Part shown: positions 1-10,220 of the stretch, piece after piece
Numbering within the stretch: the stretch's first letter is position 1
Layout of the letters: every line of letters starts with the position of its first letter
Source: Metellina segmentata
Lineage: Eukaryota; Arthropoda; Arachnida; Araneae; Tetragnathidae
Direction of reading: 5' to 3'
Assembly: GCA_947359465.1 (NCBI GenBank)
Contig: OX375880.1
Span: 16,004,120-16,068,119, forward strand
Length of the DNA stretch: 64,000 nucleotides
Position numbers and translations under genes: made by a program
The notes under the pieces: generated by a model
The model's database searches: none
What the model saw: the letters and a program-made list of their open reading frames with translations, nothing else
What the model was told of the DNA's origin: nothing

Positions 1-115
1 ACTTCCACACCAACCCAACTGGAGGACTTTCCGAAACGACAGCTTAAAGGTGCACCACCCGCCTCTAGACCATACGTTTACAAGCATACATGCACTGACC
101 CTGATTCAAACCAGT
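1..115 (-). repeat. SINE S1, partial copy cut by window edge
   Basis: Reverse complement of the S1 body and head: it contains the reverse of the cacgttgggttgg, gaggcggctggtgcacc and ggttcgaatc blocks. It is diverged from the better copies. The 3' part lies outside the window. Confidence 0.75.
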
Positions 116-171
116 GTGAAGTTAATTAAACACCTACCTACGTACCTGACCGTGGTTCAAAGTTATAGGCG

Positions 172-483
172 ACCAACCTGTCTGGTGGATAATGTGTTCG
201 CCTCTAGATAGGAAGGTTCCTGGTTCAAATCCTGGTCAGGGCATCCATGTTTGTAAGCGTGTGGTGGTGCACTTTAAATATGCCGGGGGCCGAAAGTCCT
301 CACGTTGGGTTGGAGTGGTAGTTTGGAGAGTTTGGTGCCGCCTGCCCGGGTGTTGCCTCATCATCTGACCGTGGTGCAAAATGACGTGGTGTCGTCCTCC
401 GATCTGTCCCTTAGGGGACTGATCCCGTACCGTCGTCAATAGACCGTCGTGTTGCTCTGGTACGACGTTAATAAAAAATTACC
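172..483 (+). repeat. SINE S1, near full length
   Basis: Carries the tRNA-like head (gaccaacctgtctggtgg, B-box-like ggttcaaatcc), the body (cctcacgttgggttgg, gtttggagag, catctgaccgtgg) and the 3' end gtacgacgttaataaaaaattacc-like tail. The B box has a G-to-A change, so promoter activity is doubtful. See 19344 for the reference copy. Confidence 0.85.
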
Positions 484-929
484 ATGACCCTCTCTTTTTT
501 CCCCTTTCGTGCAATTTTTATTTGTCGCTGACTTCTGTTTGGCCTTTGCGCCCGAAAACGCCAAAACAGCCAACCAACTGTTTAAAAGAAGTGTTTGCCA
601 AAACGGCACCTCGGAAGAATCGTCAGCGGCAAGCGGCGCATAATGTGTCGTCGACCCCTTTAGGAGGCGCTAATAGCGTCCCTTTCATCGCGGTGGGTCC
701 CCCCCCCCTGCAGAAGACAATGAGCACCTTGTGAGCATCCTCCTCCGAAAGGAACTCTTGTTCCATGACATCGCTCAGTGTTTGTCTTGGCGACGCAATT
801 TCCGACACCACCCCGCTGCGAGGACAAGTGGCACATCCCCCCCTGCGAGGCTACATGCCGAGGTTGCGGAATCAATTGGGGACACGAATGGGTGGTCAGT
901 GTCCGTCCGGCTCTTAGGGCCGATGTAGC
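484..929. other. Unassigned, with a dispersed motif
   Basis: No gene recognised. Near 540 there is a tggcc...gcgcc...aaaacgcc block resembling a loosely conserved motif (tggcgcagcatggccaaaaatggccc-like) also seen near 6455, 24410, 31585, 34705, 35950 and 59915. This may be another old dispersed repeat. The short open frames on both strands have no recognisable domain. Confidence 0.4.
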
Positions 930-1199
930 CCGGTTGGAAGAGTGATGAATTAGCGACCGGAGGGTTGTGAGTTCGAAACTACAAAGGGGAGCTGGTGAAT
1001 CGTTAAATCTGTTGGGGCCGCAAATCTCCTCACCTTTGCGCGGTGTGGAAGTTCGGAGAGTGGGGTACCAACTCAGGTGGGATTTCGTCATCTGACCGTG
1101 GTTCGAAATGGCGTCCTCGGATCTTTCCCTTCGGGGGTTGATCCCGGACCGTCGCCAACAGCCAGTTGAATTGCTCCAGTGCGACGTTAATTAAAATAT
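930..1199 (+). repeat. SINE S2, full-length type
   Basis: Head differs from S1: cccggttggaagagtgatg with a B-box-like gagttcgaaac. It then joins the shared body (gtgtggaagttcggagag, catctgaccgtggttcgaaa, tcccggaccgtcg) and ends ttgctccagtgcgacgttaa. Family S2 typically has gcctcaaat where S1 has gccgaaagt. Confidence 0.8.
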
Positions 1200-1294
1200 A
1201 GTGGAACTCCAACTATCCGGACATGAGTTATCCGGATCGCTTTGAGAAAAAAGAAATCAGCAAAGTCCGCATTTCTACGAGTCTTGTCAGTTTG
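1200..1294 (+). repeat. Terminal fragment of pogo/Tigger-like element
   Basis: Begins gtggaactccaactatccgg directly after a TA. It matches, with changes, the left end of the element at 2137 (both continue through ggatcgctt, a purine run and gtccgcattt). It is cut by family X at 1295; the rest of this copy was not identified. Confidence 0.55.
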
Positions 1295-1721
1295 AGGCCC
1301 GGTGCACGCATCCGATTTTTCAACGTGCGGCAATAAAGCCCAACTATGCACGCACAACCGTGAAATGACGTAAGTACTCATTTCGCGTCATTTGCGATAA
1401 ATATTCTATCGAAGAAAACGTGTTTATTTCGCTTACTTGGTGTAAAAAAAGTATATTTTGAAACACAAAATAGACGTTACAGGATACAACCATTTATTAA
1501 TTATTATTTATATTGCATTTATTTATGAAAAAAAGGTACTTCAGAACGGAGACGCATGTGCGGCAAGTTACGGCGGTGTGGGGAACTGCGGTACAAATTG
1601 CACGCAAGTTGGACGTGTGGAGATGTGTGCACTACTCCATTGGATCTAATGTATCTCAGACCGCACTTACGTTGCGGCAGCGGCGCCGCACGTTGAAAAA
1701 CCGGATGTGTGCACCGGACCA
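1295..1721 (+). mobile_element. Family X TIR element, copy 1 (nonautonomous)
   Basis: About 427 bp bounded by inverted ends: left aggcccggtgcacgcatccg, right ccggatgtgtgcaccggacc. The interior includes cgcttacttggtg, ccatttattaatt and a GC-rich block, ggcagcggcgccgcacg. It has no coding capacity. Other copies are at 13415-16792 (interrupted), 46845-47281 and 56188-56296 (partial). I could not settle the target duplication, so the superfamily is open. The TA at 1434-1435 is the undisturbed counterpart of the site where the element at 13723 inserted into copy 2. Confidence 0.8.
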
Positions 1722-2136
1722 GAAGATGTCACGTGGTTGTTGGGAAAAGCATGGATACCAATAAAAGACAAAGTATTGATTGATTGAAGTGATTACTCAA
1801 GTGATTAAAAACACTCGTCTGCGCTTCAATAGCCAATCAGCCAAAGTCCTTATGTAAGCCAACGTGACAACCCTTCTGAGATCTGAGGACAGCTACTCCA
1901 TTGGATCTAATGTATCTCAGACCGTCTCTATTTCTACTCTCTCTATTTCTCTAGATACTCTGTCTATTTCATTAGAAGTTCAATGCATAGGAAAAAGCCT
2001 CGACATTATCGTGCATGCGTAAACTAAACCAATCCAGTTTAGGGACTGGATAAGGCGAGAGTTACAAAGCTAAAGAGGATGTTCATAAGTTATGGATTCA
2101 AGCCAATATTTGTAACAAATTGACCGAAATTACATA
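1722..2136. other. Unassigned AT-rich spacer
   Basis: No gene seen. Contains about 30 bp (1892-1923, ctactccattggatctaatg and onward) duplicated from the interior of family X at 1632-1662, followed by a pyrimidine-rich tctctatttc stretch. Confidence 0.5.
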
Positions 2137-2261
2137 CACTAGAGCTGCAATTATCCAGGCACTGGTTATTCGGATCGCTTCGAAAAAAGAAAAAAAAGAA
2201 ATCATCAGTCCGCATTTTTAAAACTTTCTAGTCGGCGAAAGATAAGAACGAAGTTGACGAA

Positions 2262-2640
2262 GTGTCAGTTGAAGACAAAAGGAACATCATAGTAAAAATT
2301 TCTGGATGGTCCGAGTGCAGTGCTGAGGACGTAGGCGAGTGGCTGGTGTGTGAATCTTTGAATCCTGCATTCTCTCTCTCCAAATTCTCTGACGATGAAC
2401 TCATTCAAAGTGTGAGAGAAGAATTCATTGATGATCCGGCAGATGACGACAATTTACTCATCTAGACGACTTCAGCTATTAAGGCGTTTGAGTGCTTTGA
2501 CGCAGCGTTAAAATGGATGGAGCGGTAGCCTGAGTGCGACCATCTACACCTACTCACCGTCAAACGCATGTGAGACTTTGCTGCACGGAAACAAGTCAAG
2601 ACAGCGAAAACGACAGACCAATATGTTCAAGCAATGATAC
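2262..2640 (+). pseudogene. Tigger/Jerky-like transposase C-terminal remnant
   Basis: The open part translates to a stretch with EDVGEWLVCESLNPAFSL followed by FSDDELIQSVREEF, the pattern (DV-x-WL ... D-E-I-V/I-Q-x-V) seen near the end of pogo/Tigger/Jerky transposases. In the same frame, past a stop at 2463-2465, it continues as AIKAFECFDAALKWMER, then PECDHLHLLTVKRM and DFAARKQVKTAKTTDQY. This matches the usual helical tail with its terminal basic TTD-like motif. At least three in-frame stops make it a pseudogene. No DDE residues are present. Family assignment rests on recalled motif patterns. Confidence 0.7.
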
Positions 2641-2701
2641 ATTTTAATACAGTGTGTAAGTACAAAATGTAAACGAGATTGTTTCCATAATCATTAAATT
2701 A

Positions 2702-3013
2702 CAGCCGACCAACCGGTTTGGTGGTTAAGGTGTTCGCCTCTGGATCGGAAGGTTCCTGGTTCGAATCCGAGTCCGGGCGTTTGTAAGCGTATGGTGCAGA
2801 TGCGGCTGGTACACCTTAAATCGGTCGTGGCTGTGAAAGTTCTCACGTTGGGTTAGTGTGGAAGTTTGGAGAGTAGGGTGTAAATTCAGATGTTGCCTCG
2901 TCAACTGACCGTAGTTCAAAATTACGTGGTGGTGTTCTCGTATCTATCCCTTAGAGGATTTATCCCGGACCGTCGTCAAAAGCCCGTTATGTTGCTTTAG
3001 TACGACATGAATT
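2702..3013 (+). repeat. SINE S1, full length
   Basis: Starts gccgaccaaccggtttgg, has an intact B box (ggttcgaatcc) and runs through the body to ttgctttagtacgacatgaa. Its 3' end abuts the next S1 copy with no spacer. Confidence 0.85.
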
Positions 3014-3345
3014 GCCGACCAACCGGTACAGTGGTTAAGGTGTTAGCCTCTAGATCAGAAGGTTCCTGGTTCGAATTCGGGTCCGGGCATAGATGTTTGT
3101 AAACGTATGGTGTAGAGGCGGCTGTTGCACCTTAAATCTGTCGTGCCCGAAAGTCCTCACGTTGGGTTGGTGTGGAAGTTTGGAGAGTGGGGTGCCAACT
3201 CAGGTGTTGCTTCGTCATCTGACAGTGGTTCAAAATTACGAGGTGTTGTCCTCGGATCTTTTCCTTAAGGGACTGATCCCGGACAGTCGTCAGTAGCCCG
3301 TTGTGTTGCTCTAGTACGACGTTAACTAAAAAATTACCAATTAAT
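3014..3345 (+). repeat. SINE S1, full length, in tandem with previous
   Basis: Head gccgaccaaccggtacagtg, B-box-like ggttcgaattc, complete body and tail gacgttaactaaaaaattacc-like. Head-to-tail with the copy at 2702. Confidence 0.85.
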
Positions 3346-3433
3346 TACCCGGACAGTCGTCAGTAGCCCGTTGTGTTGCTCTAGTACGACGTTAACTAAA
3401 ATTACCATTACCATTACGACATGAATTAAAAAA
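3346..3433 (+). repeat. Duplicated SINE S1 3' tail
   Basis: Repeats only the last part of S1 (ccggacagtcgtcagtagcc through attaccattaccatta), sharing with the preceding copy the otherwise unusual base in ggacagtcg. This points to a local duplication and not a new insertion. Confidence 0.7.
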
Positions 3434-3499
3434 ATTACCAAAATTACACATTGATCCAGAAAATTGGAGTTCTACTGTACTTACCTACAGATAACAACA

Positions 3500-3655
3500 C
3501 CTTCTAATGTTGAACCTCGGTCAGGTACGTAGGTATTTAATCAACGTCACATTTGTGCCACACAGGGCTATTGGCGACGGTCCGGGATCAACTCCAAGAA
3601 CTACACCACGTATTTTTTAACCACGGTCAGATGACGAGGTCAAGACGCACCTGAG
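3500..3655 (-). repeat. SINE S2-like 3' fragment
   Basis: Reverse complement of the shared body and 3' end: ggctattggcgacggtccgg, then the reverse of catctgaccgtgg, with the (TACC)n type tail (gtacgtaggtatt). Confidence 0.65.
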
Positions 3656-4168
3656 CCGAGGACTCACGCCACTTGTGTTCGCGGGAGCCTCGTCATTAAC
3701 CGTCCCGAGCTCGTTCATCTTGGCAGCGATCCCATGGGGCTTCGGAGCCCCGTTTTTGCAGCTAATGAGCGAGAAGGGGCGAAAGACCGGCTCGGAATTC
3801 CCTCCGCACACTCTGCAACAAGGTGGGAACTTGACGAGGAAGGATTGCCAAACACTTCATTCATGCAATGAGTTTGTGTTTTCTGTTTCTTCTGGAGCAG
3901 CGCTGATTGAAAACGTTGGGATAACTCTACTTTTCTTTACGGCCTTCGAATAGGCAGAGAGAAGTGCAAGGAAGAAAAGAAGGCTGCGAAGAGATGTCCC
4001 ACTGAAGAGACTTGGAATAAGATTCCCGTCACATTCCTGTTAACGTAACCCTCATGGAGGTTGTCTCGAAGAGACCCCAATCTAATCATTAGAAAAGTGT
4101 CCAGATCCTGATGAACGGGATTTAATGTCATTAGATAATTTTATTTGAAATTTTTATTTAGTAAAGTA
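3656..4168. other. Unassigned region
   Basis: No recognisable gene or repeat relative. Open frames of 92 and 64 codons overlap on opposite strands near 3617-3953 without a family signature. Confidence 0.4.
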
Positions 4169-5875
4169 AAAGGGGGGGGGGGTAATTGTAAAAACAAATT
4201 TTGTGTTCACTTTCAATCCCTATTTTCAAACTCTTGATAAAGTAATATAACATTGTTCACCCTACTAAATTAACTTGTCACTATTCTACTTTGATATTTA
4301 ATTAGTACGAAGATTCCAGAAAAGAAATTTAATACCGTACTCGGCTGTTTACAATTACCCCGCGTGTTTACAATTACCCCTGAAAGTAGGGGTAATTGTA
4401 AACAACGATTTTTTTTTCGTGATATTGAATATTGAACGTGACAGCATGGGCAGTAGTCATGGCAATAGAAGGAACTTCAGTTGTATTTTACCCTTCTAAT
4501 ACCATGTTTATAATAACCCCGTTTTGATTTTTACCATTTACCAAATACTCCCACTTCTTCCCCCAAAAAAATATAGGGACTCTTGAAAGTTGCATTCATT
4601 ATGAGGTGAACTTCCAGAAATACGTAAAAATAAATGATTCAAACATTTACTGAACAAAGAATGTATTTATAATGTAAACAGAAAACTACAAATTTAAAAA
4701 TTTTAAACAAAAAAAAACTAAATTGAAAAATACAGTCTTAGGTACAAAAAACAAACACACATTGCAATTCTAACACATTAACAGTGCCCTAAAATTGGAA
4801 AATTTCTTTATTGTCTTCTTTGCTACAAATTGGAGTAGGTAAAATGCTTTGATATTATCTTTGGTAACACAGAATTAGTCAGTTTGAACCACAGCGAATT
4901 TAGTATATGCATTATCAATTCATTTGAGTCCGGTGATCTCAAACTCCTCTTCTGAAACAACATCCACCCTTCATACATACGAAAAATGGGTTTTCTTACT
5001 CTCCCTCCCCCTCTCAACAAGTACAAACGTAGTCGTTTCAATGTCTTCCATGAATGGCTCCCAAATATTTAAATTCCCATACAAGTTAGTCTTCTATATT
5101 TTGCTTGAATGTTTACAGAACTTCAAACTCTTCACCGTCAATGTTAGTCAATTCTTTCAATACTTGCTCATCCTCGTTGTCCTCGAGTTCTGCTGTCCTT
5201 TCCATTTGCTTCGTTCTTAGTTTCTTGCTTACTTCTGGCTCTTTCACTATCTTCTCACCAGGCTTCTTTTTGTTCTTTTTCACCTACCTTCTTCAAGCGT
5301 GACAGTACTTGGTCAGTTGTCAGAACTTCACCATATGTGTGAAGTTTTAGTAAATCAGTCTTCCTGATCCACAAGAACACGAAAAATGCAATAAAACGCA
5401 ATTCAAACGTACTAAATAGGATTAAATACAGAATTACACGGGAAAACATATTGGTTTTCCATCCAAATTGAACGAAACTATTGTCATATGTTTACAACTA
5501 CCCCGTCCCTTGAAAAATATGGGGTAGTTGTTAACTTTCAACTGTAGGTGCATTTAAGTTCCCAGAAGCAAATGTCAATGATTTTCTGTTCGATAGAAAC
5601 ATAACTGACCGTAGTAAAGAATTGGAACAACATACCTTTCAATATATTATGAAAGGCAGCAGAAAATGCAGCGCACAAAAACTTTTCAACCATAAATTTT
5701 TCAACTAAACATATTGCTATCAGCTGTGGTTCAAAGAAATACGGGATCACCACATTGCATCCTCAGGGTTGCCAGCTTTCATATTTCACAATTTTTTAGA
5801 TTCTCGGAATACCATGTGGGCGCTTGTATAGCTTGTTTACAATTACCCCTTGTTTACAATTAAACTGCCTGACCC
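4169..5875 (-). mobile_element. TA-inserted DNA transposon, copy 1 (intact target site)
   Basis: Flanked by TA at 4167-4168 and 5876-5877. The ends share the inner motif ggggtaattgtaaac (left, after a G-run) and its inverse near 5850-5875. The same 15-mer recurs internally around 4345-4410, 5495-5535 and 5838, giving many inverted pairs. A decayed transposase C-terminus lies at 5113-5449 on the minus strand. The second copy (13723-16662) is in opposite orientation and lacks about 0.9 kb of the interior. This copy preserves the empty Helitron target (5637/5638). Confidence 0.75.
5113..5449 (-). pseudogene. pogo-superfamily transposase C-terminal remnant
   Basis: The minus strand reads through YGEVLTTDQVLSRLKKV and then, after a one-base frameshift, into a lysine/glutamate-rich tail (KKPGEKIVKEPEVSKKL, later EDNEDEQVLKELTNIDGEEF) ending at a TAA at 5113-5115. 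A conserved 'G-x-VLT-x-D-x-VL-x-L' segment followed by a highly charged tail is typical of pogo/Jerky-like transposase ends. The parallel copy at 16298-16520 keeps the same segment, which supports former coding. No catalytic domain is visible. It could be another IS630-related family. Confidence 0.5.
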
Positions 5876-6014
5876 TAATGGGTGTCCGAAATTGCTGAGT
5901 TTAGGTGGTAAAGAGCTCAGTTTTTAGGACATTCGATAATATCGTATCTGTGGTGTAACGTGTCATTCCCTGCTTCGATTTCAACGGCAAGTTCCAAATT
6001 CGTTTGGGGGCATG

Positions 6015-6300
6015 GTAGCCTGATTTTAAAAGTAACGGATTAGCATGTTGGCGGTTAAGAGTTCGAATCCAATCTAAGACCATGTACAAAAGGGGACTAG
6101 TGGACGTTAAATCTGTCTTGGCCTCAAATTCCCTTCCGTTAGCGTGACGTGGAAGCTTGGAGAGTGGAGTCAGCTCAGGTGGGATATCGTCATCTGACGG
6201 TAGTTCAAAATTACGTCGTGTTGTCCTAGGATCATTCACTATGGGTTTGATACGTCGCCAAGAGACAGTTGCTAAAGTGCGATGTTAATTAAATATTTAC
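6015..6300 (+). repeat. SINE S2, diverged
   Basis: Head with gttaagagttcgaatccaat (B box intact as gttcgaatcc), then ggggactagtggacgttaaa, the shared body (gtggaagcttggagagtgg, catctgacggtagttc) and end gatgttaattaaat. Confidence 0.75.
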
Positions 6301-6639
6301 CAAATGCTTGTGAATAAACAGGGGAGTTGCGTTCCCGGGATACCCAAGGGATCTTTTCCTGATTTCATCTCTCACTGCTCTGTGTGTGTGTTCCCAATCC
6401 CTCTTTTTTCATCATTTACGACAATTTTTACTTGACATTATCTCGTGTTTGTCCCAGCTTGGCCAAAAATCGCGGCATAAATTTCCACAACAACCCACTA
6501 CCAAGCGAATTCGTGTAGCGATGCAGTTTAGTCAAGGGTTAAATTAAAAGTGTGGTACGTTATTAGTACGCTTGATTAAACGTTTGGCCGTTGAATCAAA
6601 CGTATTCTAGAAGAGGGGCGGCTTGTCAAGGCTTGCACG
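6301..6639. other. Unassigned, possible old dispersed repeat
   Basis: Contains gggatacccaagggatc and agcttggccaaaaatcgcgg, both with diverged relatives near 29135-29290 and 31530-31610. No coding signature. Confidence 0.4.
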
Positions 6640-7625
6640 TTCACCTCATTCCTGATTCGAACGAATGGCGGTTTTGGTTTTTAGCTCCCTGGAACCGATT
6701 TTGAACTAGTGGCTCTCAACTCCACGAGACTTTATTTCTGGATTGAAATTATTGGTACTTAACTTCAAAGGGCCTGATTCGAACGATTGGTTCTAAGGCC
6801 TGATTCAAACGATTGGTTCTGGACCGCAATTGGCCTAATTGGAAGATCTGGTTTTTAATTCCATAGTACTTACTTCGAACAGGTTATTCTCATTTCCTAT
6901 GGACCAAATTCATGTTTCGAACGATTGGTTTATTTGTTTTTAATTACATGGTACCGATTTCGAACGATTGGTTCTTAACTCTATGAGAACTAATTTTCTG
7001 ATTCGAACGATTGGTTTATTTCGTTTTTAAATCCATAGAACCGATTTTGAACGATTGGTTCTTAACTAGTATAAGAGACCTAATTATCTGATTCGAACGA
7101 TTGGTTTATTTCGTTTTTAAATTCATGGAACCTATTTTGAACGATTGGTTCTAAACTATAAGAGACCTAATTATCTGATTCGAACGATTGGTTTATTTCA
7201 TTTTTAAATCCATGCAATCGTTTTCGAACGATTGGTCATTAACTCTGAGAGACCTAATTATCTGATTCGAACGATTGGTTTATTTCGATTTTAAATCCAT
7301 AGAACCGATTTTGAACGATTGGTTCTAAACTATAAGAGACCTAATTATCTTATTCGAACGATTGGTTTATTTCATTTTTAAATCCATGCAACCGTTTTTG
7401 AACGATTGGTTCTAAACTCTAAGAGACCTAATTATCTTATTCGAACGATTGGTTTATTTCGTTTTTAAATCTAGAACCGATTTTGAACGATTGGTTCTAA
7501 ACTATAAGAGAACTAATTATCTTATTCGAACGATTGGTTTATTTCATTTTTAAATCCATGCAACCGTTTTTGAACGATTGGTTAACTCTAAGAGGCCTAA
7601 TTATTCTATTCGAACTATCCGTTCT
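6640..7625. repeat. GAACGATTGG satellite, left block
   Basis: Tandem array with the invariant core ttcgaacgattggtt about every 43-44 bp. In the regular part (about 6960-7600) two variants alternate. One is followed by tatttcgtttttaaatccat; the other by ctaaactataagagacc. This gives a dimer of about 88 bp. The left edge is diverged. No coding capacity. Confidence 0.85.
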
Positions 7626-8455
7626 CAACTCCAAAGGACCTATGCAATGGCCCCGCCCCATTGCCAAGCCACAACTGACTCACCCAATGGGGAAGGCCCC
7701 GGATGCTTACAAGGAATCGCGTTTGTTCTCGAATTAGGAGCCTCTCGTTGTTCCTTATTCAAAAAAAATGAAACATTCCACTGAAAAAGCACCCAACACA
7801 CTGCTAAGTCATCACTTGCAATCCAATAACAGCTCATTTGAAAAGACCTCCAGCGACTATGTGCAAAACGGCACATGTTCTTCAAGCCTAATTAAAGCAA
7901 AGCTGTGCTTTGCGCGAAAAGCCGCGAACATTCCGAAAGGAATGCAAACGTTTGTTTTACGCCACCGACGAATCCTTCCCTTGTGATACCCACGCGCATC
8001 CCCCTGCGCATGTCCCGAACACCCCTCGAATTCCAGAGCGGGTGTGAGGCTAAAATATCTTCACACATCCTCTCTTTTTGCGTAGGGACGTGGAAAGGAG
8101 AACAAGGTTCGGGTTGTGCGAGTTCGGTGTGGCATTCCCAGGAAGAGATGTTTTCATCTGTGTGAAAACATGTTTCTTTTTCTACATATTTTGGGATGTG
8201 GGGGTGATGGTTAGGGTTAGCGGGTAGGAATGTTTCCGTGGCTCATTTGCAGCCGGCCTGTCATGCGTGGGTGCAGGAATTCCGTGGCGCGAGAGGCGCA
8301 TTTCCCTATGAATGCCCCCCTTGATTCTCTCGGGTGACACTTGCTTGGAAAAAATGTCCCCTGTCAGGGATTGCGAGAGGAAGATAGTCTTGAGAGCGAG
8401 GCGGTTGAAGTAAATAGAACAGAGGGAACATTCGAATTCAGAGCGCATTCAAACG
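7626..8455. other. Unique GC-richer block splitting the satellite
   Basis: About 830 bp without the satellite core, beginning near gcaatggccccgccccattg and ending near gagggaacattcg, with satellite on both sides. Overlapping frames of 67-88 codons on both strands carry no recognised motif. I found no terminal repeats or target duplication, so whether it is an insertion or a spared unique sequence is unknown. Confidence 0.5.
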
Positions 8456-10150
8456 ATCCCTTAATTCGAAGGCTTGGATCTTAGCAACAACGGGCTTGAT
8501 TCCTAATTCGAACGATTGGCTTAAACCTCCAAGAAAATGATTGGTTCTCAATTCTATGGGACCTAATTCCTGATTCGAACGAAGGCTTTAAATTCCATGG
8601 GGCCTATTTGGTTCTTAGAACCAACGGGGAGGATTCCTGATTCGAACGATCAGCTTAAACATCCAAGTATAGTATTGGTTCTCAATTCTATGGTACTTAA
8701 TTCCTGATTCGAACGATTGGCTGTAAATTCCATGGGGCCTATTTCGAACGATTGATTCTCAACTTCAAGGGACCTAATTTTCTAATTCCAACGATTGGTT
8801 CTTAATTCCATAGGAATTTAATCAAACGATTGGTTCTTAATTCCATGGGACTTCTCATTCGAACGATTGGTTCTTGATTTTATTGCACCTAATTCCTATA
8901 TTCGAACGATTGGCTTTAAATTCCATGGACCCTATTTTGAAAATTAATCCTCAACTTCAAGGGACCAATTTTTTTAATTCGAACGATTGAGTCTGAACCC
9001 CACGGGACCTTATTCGAAATATTGGTTCTTAACTCCATTGAACCTTATTCGAACGATTGGTTTTTGATTCCATGTCACCTAATTCCTGATTCGAACGATT
9101 GGCTTTAAATTCAGTGGTGCCTATTTAGAACGATTGATTCTCATCTTCAAGGGACCTAATTTCTTGATTCGAACCGATTAGTTCTGAACTCTAAGGGACC
9201 TAATTCAAACGGTTGGTTTACACCTCCATTGGACCATATTCGAAAGATAGGTTCTTGATTACATGGCACCTGATTTGAACGATTGGCTTTTTTGGTTTTT
9301 AATTCCTAGGGACTTTTTATTGGAACGATTGGTTCTTAATTCCATGGGATTTTTCATTCGAACGATTGGTTCTTGATTTTATTGCACCGAATTCCTGATT
9401 CGAACGACTGGCTTTAAATTCCATGGACCCTATTTTGAAGATTAATCCTCAACTACAAGGGATCAATTTTTTAAATTCGAACGATTGGGTCTGAATCCCA
9501 CGGGACCTTATTCGAAAGATTGGTTTTTAACTCCATTGAACCTTATTCGAACGATTGGTTCTTGATTCCGTATCAACTATTTACTGATTCAAACGATTGG
9601 CTTTAAATTACATGGTGCCTATTTAGAACGATTGATGCTCATCTTCAAGGGACCTAATTTCTTGATTCGAACCGATTAGTTCGGAACTCTAAGGGACCGA
9701 ATTCAAACGATTGGTTCGTATCTCCATTGGACCTTATTTGAACGATTGGTTCTTGATTACATGGCACCTGATTCGAACGATTGGCTTTTTTGGTTTTTAA
9801 TTCCTAGGGACCTAATTCCTGATTCGAATGATCGGTTTTTGTGATTTTTAATTCTCTGCTACCTATTTTTCGAACTGTTGTCTCTCAACTCCACGGGACT
9901 TAATTTCTGGATTTGAATGATTGGTACTTAGCTTCAAAGGGCCTTATTCCCTGATTTGAACGATTGGTTCAGGACTACAAGAGGCCTAATTGGAACGAAT
10001 GGTTCTTGATTCCATGGAACTTACTTCGAATAAGAAATTTTCAATTCCTAGGGACCAAATTCCTGATTCGAACGATTGGATTTTTTATAGTTTTCAATTC
10101 CATGGTATCAATTTCAAACGATTGGACCTAATTACCTGATTCGAACGTAA
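8456..10150. repeat. GAACGATTGG satellite, right block
   Basis: Same core as the left block with different spacer variants (ttaattccatgggacc, ctttaaattccatgg, tcaacttcaagggacc). A longer duplication is superimposed: the segment around 8856 recurs at 9355, an offset of 499 bp, with the order of about ten spacer variants preserved. Confidence 0.85.
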
Positions 10151-10173
10151 GTTCAAGACTATCTGAGTCCTCA

Positions 10174-10220
10174 ATATTTAACCCTCCTAGAGGTTTCGAC
10201 GAAAAATCTCGTTCAACAAG
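10174..10220 (+). repeat. Single degenerate unit of the 55-bp minisatellite
   Basis: Reads taaccctcctagaggtttcg then acgaaaaatctcgttcaaca, matching the 55-bp unit expanded at 60482-62340. Confidence 0.5.

Larger units (their letters stand above)
2137..3477 (+). mobile_element. pogo/Tigger-like DNA transposon, decayed
   Basis: Left end cactagagctgcaattatcc and the reverse complement of the right end cagtagaactccaattttct are imperfect inverted repeats. Both sides are flanked by TA (2135-2136, 3478-3479), the target duplication of the Tc1/mariner/pogo superfamily. Inside is a decayed Tigger/Jerky-like transposase C-terminus (2262-2640) on the same strand. Two S1 SINEs and an extra SINE tail (2702-3433) are inserted before the right end. 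Most of the transposase, including the catalytic core, is absent. Confidence 0.75.

Noticed and set aside
3093..3296. Conserved 60-70 codon protein (MFVSVWCRGGWCTLN-like) recurring at 3093, 12525, 19423, 23769 and 40803
   Set aside because: It is the same SINE S1 body translated each time; its recurrence reflects SINE copy number.
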